Positions 8,827-17,783 of a stretch of DNA of 17,836 nucleotides are shown here, in pieces (position 1 is the stretch's first letter; every line of letters starts with the position of its first letter). The translations under genes were made by a program, and so were the position numbers. Location: positions 1 to 17,836 of the forward strand of contig JADNYV010000694.1 of NCBI GenBank assembly GCA_015501055.1, given 5' to 3'. This DNA comes from Mucidula mucida (taxonomy: Eukaryota; Basidiomycota; Agaricomycetes; Agaricales; Physalacriaceae). The notes beneath the pieces were generated by a model. It did no database searches. It was not told the DNA's origin and worked only from the letters and a program-made list of their open reading frames with translations.

Positions 8827-10149
8827 TTAGCGTTCCGGTTGACGAACCATGAGATCTCCAAATGTGCTACCGTCTCTCGGTGACGCCACCAGATCTACAG
8901 ATATTCCCCAACTCCTTTCTCTCGGAAGATATATGGTAGCCGGCCGTGGTTGAGACTCGTCATTCCTCCAAAACATCACCGTATGCAGTACGCCTGGCTG
9001 TGACCCAAAGACGAAGAAGATGACCGTGCCAACTTGTTGCAGTGGTCAGTACTCTCGGTGATTTGGTGTTACAACAACTTACTTGTTGCAGCGTACATGT
9101 CCGGCGCCAGATTATGCTCGTCGAAGAGTACAACGAGGTTGACACTATACTTCGATATCAGCCTCTTCCGCCGCATTAACACTTTTGAGAACGCTCACGC
9201 TATACCGAACAGTATGCACACCCCAAACACTAGGACTCGAACAAGCAGCTGGATATCTACGCCACCCGGGATCCCTGCTTTCCTCATGCCCGTCCAGTTT
9301 CGGCGTAATATGATGGCGAGATATACTAGCAACAAATCAGATATAGAAAAATGTGGAACAAAATTTGCCCAGACGCACTCTGTAAAGCGATGATTGCGAT
9401 GCACATGACAAAGGTAAACAGGATCATTGAATTTGCTCTTCACACCCGGTGAGCATTCTGCCATTCCGAGGAGATTGTATACTTACAGAGCATCACACTT
9501 CAAGGCGCAATAGAAAAAGCGCCGGTGGCGAGTGACCAAGTCGGGATATGAAACAGATATTGCGAGGTTGATGATGGTGAAAATCAGTTGCACCGCGTAT
9601 GGTGCGATGAGCATCTATGTCGAAATCAGAGATGCCTTTCCAACCTTCCTTGCTATGCGCACCCCAATCATACTCGGTTTGCTCACTTCGGAGCCCGTCG
9701 AAATAACGACCATATGGTATACCAATGCCAAAATGGCGACAGACCACCTTGGAAGGATCAGACACGATTATGCCTCTCGCGGACGAACGTACATTGGCGT
9801 TATTCCGTATAACAAGGCTGTCTGGGCGATACAGAGACTCTTCCTCGGCTCCGGCGTGTCAGGCCTATATTCGCCAGCATAGAACAGCAGCAAGGAGAAA
9901 ATGCCGGAGAGTATCCATGTCATGCATACATTGATCACAGTGGGATGACGCTTCGCACGTTTGGACACCAGGAGAACGACAACGAGGAGGGGGAGCAGAA
10001 TAGTGTTGGAGATGAGATTGAAATATATCCAAACATTGAGCAAGACACCCGAGTGCGATCCCATGTCATGCTGGTTCACCCCTGCAGCAGTGCTTAGTGG
10101 AGGACAGCGACGACTAGATTGAGGACGTACTTGAAGTAAGGGGAGTCAT
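8827..10149 (-). CDS. Seven-transmembrane receptor-like protein (basidiomycete GPCR-like)
   Basis: Eight exons (10149-10131, 10081-9793, 9747-9663, 9614-9487, 9437-9379, 9325-9199, 9144-9083, 9032-8827) splice to exactly 975 nt, 324 residues, with introns of 45-54 nt. Seven hydrophobic segments are visible: about 19-45, 54-76, 91-118, 132-153, 174-200, 219-243 and 252-272. The N-terminus is short and outside-like, and a polar C-tail of about 50 residues follows helix 7. Landmarks are KRAKRHPTVINVCMTWILSG, RKSLCIAQTALLYGITPMW and GTVIFFVFGSQPGVL. I recognise this pattern as a family of uncharacterised 7-TM proteins expanded in Agaricomycetes; I do not know a ligand or G-protein partner. It is not obviously a STE3 pheromone receptor. 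Plasma membrane location is inferred from topology. No lesion seen. Confidence 0.85.
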
Positions 10150-10204
10150 AACGACGGACGGTCGGGGTGGGATTCTGGCCCGCAGAAATACAGAATGGCG
10201 CACA

Positions 10205-10253
10205 GAGATATCCAGCCCGCAGATATCTCAAGTGAGGGTGAGGGTTTATATGG
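10205..10253 (-). promoter_or_regulatory. Dyad plus TATA-like box before the 7-TM gene
   Basis: A TATA-like CCATATAAACCC on the minus strand (10242-10253) lies about 95 nt upstream of the ATG at 10149. Between the two sits a perfect dyad, GAGATATC (10205-10212) and GATATCTC (10222-10229), a possible transcription-factor site. The function is inferred only from position. Confidence 0.35.
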
Positions 10254-11094
10254 AGAGACGAGGAGAGGGAGTACTGTGGGATACATCACGTCCGAAGTGA
10301 TATCGACAGTGGGCATCGATTGTGCGGGCTCTACGAAACCATCAGATCGAAACAGCTTGAAGCCGTTCGCACCGCCCTCGAGCAATCCTGTAGTTTACGA
10401 CTGTTTCGTGGCGGGATGGTGTGCTGTCTCATTGAGGATGTCTTTGTGCCGGGCCGAACGTTTCACTGGTTAATTTGCACTCAAGAACGGAACCCAGGAT
10501 CCATTTTCGACGCACCGGGAGAGCGACCCAATTGTATGATTGATCTCATCATCGCCTGACAGATGCCCGTTAAGTGATCAGTTTGGGAGTATAGCTGCTA
10601 CTCAAATTCGTGATTAATGCTACGCTGAGACCACGTACATCATGTATTCTCATGCTAAAAGCTGTCTGTCCTCTCACCCAACGGTTCTCATATGTCTTTG
10701 GTAGAACCATCAAACGAGCTGTTCCCGTGCCGCAATATTCGACAGCAGACGTACTTTCAGAGTATAGTTGTAGGCTATTGCTGTCGCGGTCAGCTAACCG
10801 TGATGATTGGAATAGTAGATGCTCTTCGAGCGAGCGATTCATCTCAGTACGGCTTCACTGCCTTACCGGCTGTTGAAATCCTATTCACAATCCTGCATGT
10901 ATACATATGAGGTAGCGAGCAACAAGCGAAATCAAAGCGAAATGCCAGTTTGACGTTGCCATTAGCGATTGCCTTCGCCGTTTGGAGGACCCAGGAAAGA
11001 TTGGTATACACGTGTTCATGAGCAGAGTGAAACGCCCACCATTGATCTGTATCTTTGCCTTTGACCATCATGATCTCCCCATCAATCTTTGAAC
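10254..11094. other. Intergenic region, no supported gene
   Basis: Several open stretches exist but none shows a recognised motif. The most protein-like is a plus-strand frame at about 10937-11092 (containing CLRRLEDPGKIGIHVFMSR) that ends in TGA just before the ATG at 11095. It might be an upstream exon of the next gene, but I could not join it in phase. Confidence 0.35.
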
Positions 11095-11894
11095 ATGTCG
11101 TTCGAATCATCGAGCAATGCGTCAGTGTCTCCCGGGCTTCACATAAAAGGAAAAAGAGGTTCGCGACGGACTTGGCCTTGGTTGTATTGTCTATTCGGTA
11201 TTCTACCCTGCGTTCGTGGGTTAATCTTGGTGCTCATTCAAGATAACAGTACTGCGTATCTCGTAGATGCGATCTCTATGGACTTTGACACTCTTCTCAT
11301 CAATCTCCGGGCTGTATGTACCGCGAAGAACTATTACACGGATGAACCAAGTTGCTGACCTCCACGACTGCGTCTTAGAAGGATCCCTTATTCTCCGATG
11401 TTGTTCATCTTTACGAACCCACCTCTGATCAATCGTTCTTCGTCAACGTTTCGCTCTTCCTGGCGCAGGACTCTATAGAGGAGACAACTTTTATAGCGGC
11501 TAGCTCTCCTCCGAGGATCGTCCAGCCATCTGAGCGGCTCTGTAAAACGTGGAGGATGCTGAGAGGGAAATTTGACAGCAGTTCGACAACTTTAAGGCTA
11601 CCGGATGCGTTATCACCGTGTGTGACTGTTCCCCTTGCAGCTTTACTGCTGGAGTATCCTGTGGCATACGTTCCCGAGGCAGGACCTGGGCCGATGCATG
11701 TTACACTGCAGGTGTACGAATGTTCTATAACCTTGCCTCCGGGTTTGACTGGTATTGGGGTGGTGAAGTTCTCTTGTCCGCAAGGTATCGCTGAAACGGT
11801 GGAGTGCTGGGGACTTCGCGATCGCTACGAGGCGCGTGGCGTCAGTATGCATGTTCGAAAAACGATAGAGGTAGTCGATAAATTGGTGCTATAA
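11095..11894 (+). CDS. Conserved protein, tentatively C1orf74/DUF4504-like
   Basis: Two exons, 11095-11313 and 11379-11894, joined across a 65-nt intron (gtatgt..ttag) in phase 0, give 244 residues. The N-terminus is uncertain. Then come ILVLIQDNSTAYLVDAISMD, KDPLFSDVVHLYEPTSDQSF, an LEYPVAYVP motif, LQVYECSI, VVKFSCPQG and a C-terminal DRYEARG...TIEVVDKLVL. The order 'YLVD', 'hydrophobic-YPV-Y', 'L-V-x(3)', 'SxP' and the total length resemble, from memory, the C1orf74 (UPF0739/DUF4504) family, which has no known biochemical function. The family name is a guess; the gene itself is well supported because the second exon is open for 172 codons and the splice is canonical. No lesion seen after the start, though the start region could be mis-set by an unseen 5' exon. 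Confidence 0.6.
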
Positions 11895-12057
11895 ATCATC
11901 CAACAGCGGCGTACTGAGTTGCATCGTGCCATGACTCAGAGCAAGACTTCTTCTGATCCATCAGCCTTTTTCTGAAGAGGACTTCCTTGGTTGTGGCAAT
12001 GAAAGAGGACTCATCAGGGAAATATTTATTCAACAGCGTCAAACTTGAAGACTGTAG

Positions 12058-12243
12058 GGCGCGCATCACAGCGCGCTCAATGTCTTTGCATCAGCCTCGA
12101 GGAACCCTGATGAAGGTAGCTATTACGAACTGCGTGAACTTCTTGAACTTCTGGTTCTCTTCGGTGACAACGAAGATAAACTCGCTCCCAGCTACGAAGT
12201 GCCACCGGATGTCACCTCCGTTGAAACGGCGTATAATCAGTGA
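12058..12243 (+). CDS. Possible terminal exon or remnant of an unknown protein
   Basis: An open frame of 62 codons including the stop begins directly after a TAG acceptor-like trinucleotide (12055-12057) and ends at the TGA at 12241-12243. It encodes a soluble, Leu/Glu-rich sequence (YYELRELLELLVLFGDNED, then EVPPDVTSVETAYNQ) that reads like a genuine protein C-terminus. Upstream, around 11930-12050, short open pieces in different frames could be earlier exons but I could not join them. The opposite strand is also open here, yet its translation is less protein-like. Family unknown; it may be a relic. Confidence 0.35.
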   Translation, partial: GAHHSALNVFASASRNPDEGSYYELRELLELLVLFGDNEDKLAPSYEVPPDVTSVETAYNQ

Positions 12244-12643
12244 CGAACAGAATATGGGCACTCCACCACCTACATGATTAGGAGCGATAATCGTATCTCC
12301 CGATATCGTTTCGTGGTAGTGTTCGCATGAGGGCCTCGTCGACGGGCAGTACATAAAATCTTTGGTTTGTGCTGCCTTTGTCTTTGAACGCAGCTGCGTA
12401 ATCGCATTATTACAAAGATTTATGGTTCGTATTGGTGATCCTTGTGAAGTGTGGCGTATGCGTCCTATGATGCGCATTTCGGAAGGGGGTGTCTGAATTT
12501 TAGGATGTATCGTCTGTTCGGACTGCGCAAGGAACCAGTTCGGGTGTTCCTTTTGTCGAGACTTGCTTTTTCAAGTTTTTGTCTAGTGAATGGAAGTCGC
12601 ATAATTCAGATAGGTACGAGCCCGTTTGAAGCTGGTGTGTCAT
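12244..12643. other. Intergenic region before the tRNA
   Basis: An open minus-strand frame continues through here but shows no motif and has no splice-consistent structure. I see nothing else. Confidence 0.35.
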
Positions 12644-12715
12644 GCCTCCTTAGCTCAGTGGTAGAGCGCGTCACTTGTAATGACGAGGTCAGTCGTTCAA
12701 GCCGGCTAGGTGGCA
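12644..12715 (+). tRNA. tRNA-Thr (anticodon UGU)
   Basis: A 72-nt cloverleaf without intron. D-stem GCTC/GAGC, anticodon stem CGTCA/TGACG with loop CTTGTAA (anticodon TGT, reads ACA), five-base variable loop, T-stem AGTCG/CGGCT with loop TTCAAGC, discriminator A. The acceptor stem GCCTCCT/AGGTGGC pairs except for one T-T mismatch at the fourth pair. Internal promoter boxes are present: A box TAGCTCAGTGG and a B box around TCGTTCAAGCC. The mismatch hints at a diverged or decaying copy, but the structure is otherwise complete. Confidence 0.88.
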
Positions 12716-12726
12716 ATGGCGCTACA

Positions 12727-12732
12727 TTTTTT
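12727..12732 (+). terminator. RNA polymerase III terminator of the tRNA
   Basis: A run of six T residues, 11 nt after the tRNA end, fits an RNA polymerase III stop signal. Confidence 0.6.
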
Positions 12733-12750
12733 CTCGGTTTTTTGGCCTCA

Positions 12751-13091
12751 CTGACCGTTAGGGTGGCGCAGTAAACCGTGTTACTAACAGTATCGATACC
12801 GACCCCCCACGAGGCTCAAGTTATGAAACCGTTAGTAACGGTTTCGATACCGGCACGTGTTTGAGACACGTGATGTGGCGCAGCGCCCAGCCGCCCTCAT
12901 CCCGCCCTAGTCCCGCCACCCCCAAGGTTCTCTGAGTGCCAGCGCCCCGGCACGTGCGCTAGTCACGTGCCGGTATCGAAACCTACCCGCCGACCCTCGA
13001 CTGTTTCCATACCGTATCAATACCGTTACTAACTGCAGTAAACCCGAGGTGTATCAAAACCTAAGGTTTACTTCGCCACCCTACTGACCGT
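12751..13091. mobile_element. Non-autonomous hAT-like miniature element (MITE)
   Basis: The element spans 12759-13083 (325 bp). Its ends are 19-bp inverted repeats starting TAGGGTGGCG (12759-12777 and 13065-13083) with one mismatch. It is flanked by a perfect 8-bp target duplication CTGACCGT (12751-12758 and 13084-13091). An 8-bp duplication and a TAGGG-type terminus are the marks of the hAT superfamily. Inside are further inverted repeats: a perfect 20-bp pair (12840-12859 / 12964-12983), a 12-bp pair GTTAGTAACGGT (12831-12842 / 13022-13033) and a CCGGCACGTG palindrome (12947-12956 / 12964-12973). It has no coding capacity, so movement would need a transposase from elsewhere. The intact duplication suggests it is not very old. 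Confidence 0.85.
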
Positions 13092-13540
13092 TGAGTAAGG
13101 CTTAAGCTGTTTAAACTAGGCCCTAGGGTGGTAAAGATACCATTTTTCAACACTCGCTCCTGCCAGAGGGCCTGGTTTTTACCGGTATTAAACTTTTTTC
13201 ATGGTGTCCATGTACTTCTTAAAGATTCGCCTTTCTACTATGATCCAACTATGATTAATATTCTCCGCTGTATCATGTTGTACGCCTGTGTGACACAAGT
13301 GCCGCCGCCGCAACCAGAAAGCAACCATTCAATTTCTGATGCGCGTTTCACGTTGATTTGTCCCTCTGCTAGTCATCTCCTTACCTGCGCGTCCGATCTT
13401 TAGTTCACTCCATTCTACATCTTCATTCCGATATTCCTTACGCATGTGTAACTTTAGTCTGCTTGGAGCAGATACTAGCCCTTCAAGTCAGGTGTAACTT
13501 GTAAGTAAGTAACGATCTTACCGATGGGAAAGGCTTTAGG
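13092..13540. other. AT-rich non-coding stretch right of the MITE
   Basis: No coding or RNA gene was recognised. A lone TAGGGTGG (13124-13131) copies the first eight bases of the neighbouring element's terminus, but no matching far end was found. Confidence 0.4.
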
Positions 13541-14680
13541 TGTCAGTGCGTCAAAACCCGCCTTGTCCTACCGGACTCTAGATGAATCTTGAGGTTACGG
13601 GTAGTACGGGTGCTGGAGATTCTCCACACGGTTAGCACCCGAGAGTGACCAGTAGTACAGATTCCTTCCCAATGCTTCGTAGATTCGAGGTCTACTCTAA
13701 CCAACACTGTTGTAGTTGGAGGCTGATCTCTGACGCCGATGCGATATACACGGTAGGCCCGAGGAGGACAGATGACTAGGCCGCCCACACTCTTCGCGTA
13801 ACTCTCAATGGAGGCCATCAAGGAACTGCTATAGAGGGCTTCTAACAAGAGACTTGATCATCATGATGTACGCCCAAAAAGCTGGCATCGGGGATGATGA
13901 AATGAGATACAATTGAGGGGCTTGATGGTGCAGCCCAGGTACAAGTTCGCGCGGTAAGTCCAGCGAAGAGTCTAGGTAACCTGTACTTGAACCTGAGGTC
14001 CTCCAAATTTGGATACGAAACAATTTCAAGTGTTAGAAGACATCGGAAAGACATACGTGGTTAGCGCTGATTCTACTATTCCCGAATCCCCGATGAACAC
14101 GGGTACAACTCGAAGACATCTTCAAAAATCAGAACATGGTGTTGAGCGACTCACAAAAAATAGAGTGAATGTTCCCGTCATATCTTCTACGTCGTTCAAA
14201 ATCTTTTGCGATGCGATGATTGATTGATGGTTGCCAACAAGGAAGCGAAGCGAGCCGTGGACATCAGGAAGAGGATCCCAAGAGTAGACTTACGTCTTGA
14301 TACCAGCACGTCAATAGCGCCACACGCGCACTGTAGAAGACCGAAAAGAACAGGAACAAGCAGAGTTGCAAGGGGGAGTTTCTGAAAGGTACATTCCCGG
14401 CGTCTGCTTTGCCAATAACCATGGCAGTGACTGGAAGCACGACGTGGAACTGACTAGTGCGAGTACTGGGACGAAGGATACCCGCGTAAGAGTAAAGCTA
14501 ACCTGAAGGGTATAACGCAAGACAGGACAGGCAGAATTTTAGATGGGTGGCGTCTGTATATGATGGCGGTTCCGACTGCGAGCCCCGATGACGACTGGTA
14601 GTAATACAAGCGCGGGAGAAGGACCCAGATTACTAGCTCCAAAAAAAATGGCGAGGCCTCGTGCACGATAGATTCTGTTG
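13541..14680 (-). other. Gene-poor region with minus-strand exon-like debris
   Basis: Several minus-strand pieces look like broken coding sequence. The best is 14294-14458: a hydrophobic, stop-free segment (VVLPVTAMVIGKADAGN, then CLFLFFSVFYSARVALLTC) ending at a perfect donor GTAAGT (14293-14288). Upstream, at 14520-14640, hydrophobic text is split between two frames (ALVLLPVVIG and LAVGTAIIYRRHP). Downstream, 14170-14280 and 13860-14054 carry plausible but unconnected open pieces. Together they suggest a decayed multi-pass membrane protein, perhaps with another gene. I cannot name the family or build a model. Confidence 0.35.
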
Positions 14681-15039
14681 ACTAGTGGGGAAGAGGAGCA
14701 GCAGTCATGGACCTAGTGGTGACCGATTTAGTCGGCGCCGTTATCCCCACAGACAGTGTTCTTGTGGCGTATTAGACGCGTTGAGCAGGCGAATGGACGC
14801 GTCGAGGCTCGGAGGACCGGTCCGAGTGAAGATCCATTACATTTTGGCGTTGGGGATGAATGTCATGTCCAATCGCGGCGGCGTTGCAGTCTCGGGCGGG
14901 GCACGCTCGAAACGGAAATTACCTAACGCCTCTGTAACGCCGGTGCTTCGATCTGCGAGGCGTGGCCGTTATGCATTGATGGCCTGCTTCTCTTCTCTGT
15001 CGTCAAGCTTTCGTTCCTATCTTTTCACCTCCATCTTCT

Positions 15040-15047
15040 CTATAAAA
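15040..15047 (+). promoter_or_regulatory. TATA box upstream of the P450 relic
   Basis: CTATAAAA occurs about 46 nt upstream of the ATG at 15093, preceded by a pyrimidine-rich tract, as in fungal core promoters. It suggests the promoter shape survived although the gene is broken. Confidence 0.45.
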
Positions 15048-15092
15048 TCCGCGTTTCTGTAGGCGACATCTCTCAACTCGCGTATTGTAGCG

Positions 15093-16984
15093 ATGTCCTC
15101 TCCTACCGCCTCGCCGTCGGTGGCGTCCTACTCTTGTCGACCGTATTCCTCCTTGTTCATTTGACGCGGAAACGCGACTTGCCGCCTGGGCCAACGCCTA
15201 TACCGCTCCTGGGAAACATCCCAGATCTCATGGCCGTTGCTGGTGCGAACGTGTATCAAGACGCTGATCCCTTACCCGGAACATCGCCGACACCCTTCAA
15301 CGCTCGGTCGGGCTCCTCTAGCACGCCCATGCACGTACTAATCTCCCGCTGGGCTAAGACCTATGGCCCTGTCATCCACATACACGTCCTATCGCAGCCC
15401 CTGATATTCCTCTCCTCTCCCCAAGCCGTGTCGGATCTTCTAGACAAACGCGGCGCGATCTACAGCGATAAACCTCACATGATCATGGCCGGTGAGCTCT
15501 GTGGCTGCCAGAACATGGTTGCCTTCACTCCATATAGCGGACAATCTAAACGCCAGCGTCGCCTTCTCACTTCCGCCTTTGGCGTTCGAGCCATCCCAAA
15601 GTACGAACCGCTTATTCAACGCAGTACGCTGCAGTTCCTCCAGGAAATGCTGAGCGGTAGCATTGGATACGATCGCGTGAGGACACTCGCTCGGCGATAT
15701 GCCGGTGGTTTAACGCTCGCGGTCGTGTACGGATACGAGCCCGTGCCTCTTGGATTACAAGAAGGCGGGAAGGATCCAGACCCATTCATACGACTTGCTT
15801 CAGAATGTGTCGATATTCTTCAGAATGAGGTCGCGTCTGGGGGTGGTATTTGGGCGGTCGATGTGCTGCCTTGGTTACAGCACTTGCCGCTGGAGAGTAT
15901 TCCTATCCTAAGCTACCTCCCGGGTCTGAGCTTCAAGCGGAAAGCAACGGTCTGGAAGGCCAAGAGGAGGAGTTTGTCGAGGGACCTTGGTCTTTTGTCA
16001 ATACGGCAGTGGTAAGACTTATCGTTTTCAATTCTCCAGTTAGGCTGAGTCGATCTGCAGAAATCTGGTAGTTTCTCACCTAGTTTCTGTTCACTTCTCC
16101 TCGAAGAACGGGAAAAGGATGCATACAAGAACGATGACACCTTTACGCACGATCTCAAGTGGACCGCAAATAGCATGTATTCTGCGAGCGGCGATACCGT
16201 GAGTTCCTAGCAGCACGCAAAGCTAGGCGCTTACCATTTGCAGACAATCTCCCTCATGCTTTCTTTTCTCCTCGCCATCTCCATGCATCCGAGTGCGTCG
16301 CGATTGCGCAAAAAGAGATTGACAGCGTGACGCGAGGCGCACGTCTTCCAACTCTAGCCGATAAGGACCACCTGCATACAGTAAGTTCACTAAGCATGTC
16401 TTGACTAGCCTCGTTGGTGCTAAAACCGATACTGCTGTAGTATCTGCCATATTCACAAGACCTTGCGCTGGAGCTGCCCGGTACCGCTCTGTCTGCCAAC
16501 ATCGCCTGTGGAGGAGGATGTATATGAAGGAATGCGGATACCTCAAGGAAGCTTGGTGATAGGCAACATATGGGCAATTTTGCGTGATGAACGTGTATCC
16601 CGGATCGAATGCGTTCAAGCCTGAGCGGTGGTTCACTGACAAGAAGAAGAAGAGGACGAAGACGAAAAGCGCCGGGACCCCCGGAGTTACGTGTTCGGCT
16701 TTGGAAGGAGGTAGGTGTAAAACTTTCTTTAGTGCTCATTCTGACCCGCGACTAAGGCGATGTCCTGGGGCGCTTTTGGTCGAATCCTCGGCGTGGCTGC
16801 TCATTGCGGGTACATTGGCTACCTTCAAATTATAGTCGAGAAGGGAAGGAGCCAAGTGGGAAGGAGGCGTGTTCAGGACGCCAGCGCCATTCGAGTTCTC
16901 TATGACCCTCGTTCAGACGCGGCTGTTGGAATTGTCAGACAAAGGTGTTTTATGATATACGTTGAGTCGCGACGATTTGTTTGA
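15093..16984 (+). pseudogene. Cytochrome P450 monooxygenase, broken by many frameshifts
   Basis: P450s insert one oxygen atom into organic substrates; fungal ones sit on the ER. Visible: hydrophobic anchor (LAVGGVLLLSTVFLLVHL), the proline hinge LPPGPTPIPLLGN, SKRQRRLLTSAFG (C-helix), RRYAGGLTLAVVYGYEP, the I-helix SASGDTT across the intron 16199-16243, a TLRW (ExxR region, 16463-16474), a PERW-type motif and the haem loop FGFGRRRCPG (Cys 16761-16763) across the intron 16711-16756. Exon 1 is clean to about 15964. After that the frame is lost near 15965, 16290, 16377, 16593, 16675 and 16908, mostly by one missing base, with an in-frame TAG at 16833. The Glu of ExxR appears as Lys (AAG 16457-16459). 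No ATG is in frame with the anchor; the one at 15093 is off by one. Introns 16012-16060 and 16381-16440 are also visible. Confidence 0.88.
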
Positions 16985-17329
16985 GCACTTTTTGATTAGG
17001 AATCTTGGACTCTGGTTGCGCGCAACAACGTCGGAGATGTATGTTAAAGTTATTCTGTAAATTAGCACCTATTGTTCGGCTACTCACAAACGGTGTGTAA
17101 TAAGCAAGCATGGCTGGGAGTATTGAGCAAGCACGTTGGAGCGGCCGAGTAAGCCAGATGACTCGTCATGTTGATCCTGACACCATCTTCTCCTGATACT
17201 CGCCGTGAGCGCATTATTAAAGCAGGCAATCTCAGCCATCGATTACTATCTCGCCTTTCTACCATTACCAGTCACTTTGTGTCCACCACGGCCTCTTCAT
17301 CCTCGCCCTCTAAAGACCAGCAATACCTG
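16985..17329. other. Intergenic region between P450 relic and glutaredoxin
   Basis: Most of it shows no feature. From the ATG at 17168 a frame runs into the glutaredoxin start (LLSRLSTITSHFVSTTASSS), rich in Ser/Thr/Arg. It could be a mitochondrial targeting extension of the next gene or just 5' leader. Confidence 0.4.
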
Positions 17330-17783
17330 ATGTCTGTTCAAGGAATTCGTTGAGGTACCCACTATCTGCTTGCTCGTCGTGGCCGTCGACGTTGAGTGTC
17401 ATTAGGAAACCATCTCCCTCGAACAAGATCACCTGTGTCTCCAAGACCCCATTGCCCGTACTGCAGACGCGCAAAGGCGCTCTTCGCAGACAAGTACCCC
17501 GACGCTGACATTCAGATTGTCGAGTCCGTTGCTCGCTTTGTCATCCATTTAACAACTCAGCCTGCCCGGTTAGAATTGATGAACGCGACGATACCAGGTG
17601 CGATTCAGGACTACTTTGCAGTCCAAGACGGGTCAGAGGACGGTGCCGAATGTTTTTATTATGCGTACATGTGAAGCAGCTCAATTATAAGTGATATTCG
17701 TTACGCAGACCAAGAGCACTTGGAGGATGCGACGCCACACTGCATTGAAAGCCAGGAAAGCTCTCGACGCTGATCACGCCTAG
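17330..17783 (+). pseudogene. Dithiol glutaredoxin (CPYC type), repeatedly frame-shifted
   Basis: Glutaredoxins reduce disulfides and glutathione mixed disulfides. Recognisable pieces in order: MSVQ then EFVE (17330-17354), SNKIT..SKT, HCPYCRRAKALFADKYPDAD (active-site Cys codons 17453-17455 and 17462-17464), QIVE, intron 17524-17573, IDERDD, GAIQDYF, SKTGQRTVPNVFI (glutathione-binding TVP motif, about 17622-17660), then a GGCD-like motif near 17733 and KLSTLI at the end. Each transition MSVQ/EFVE, SKT/HCPYC, IDERDD/GAIQDYF and YFA/SKTG needs a frame change, usually one extra base, so no intact protein can be read. Residues are otherwise close to consensus. The gene runs close to the window edge, so the exact end is uncertain. 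Confidence 0.8.

Noticed and set aside
9195..9464. Separate small membrane protein on the minus strand
   Set aside because: It is the unspliced reading of exons 5 and 6 of the 7-TM gene plus the intron between them.
10610..10910. Overlapping open frames on both strands
   Set aside because: None has a motif, a convincing start or a splice partner; several frames are open at once, which is expected by chance.
12091..12477. Long open frame on the minus strand
   Set aside because: It has no motif or splice structure, and the plus-strand frame at 12058-12243 reads more like real protein. Probably chance.
13124..13131. Second TAGGGTGG as the end of another hAT-like element
   Set aside because: No inverted partner or target duplication was found within the following kilobase, so eight bases alone are not enough.
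14685..15062. 125-codon open frame on the plus strand
   Set aside because: Composition is Arg/Ser/Gly-rich without any domain, and it runs over the P450 promoter. It is not supported as a gene.
15134..16015. Stand-alone 293-residue P450
   Set aside because: The last 15-20 codons are out of frame after the break near 15965, and the downstream I-helix and haem loop clearly belong to the same gene.
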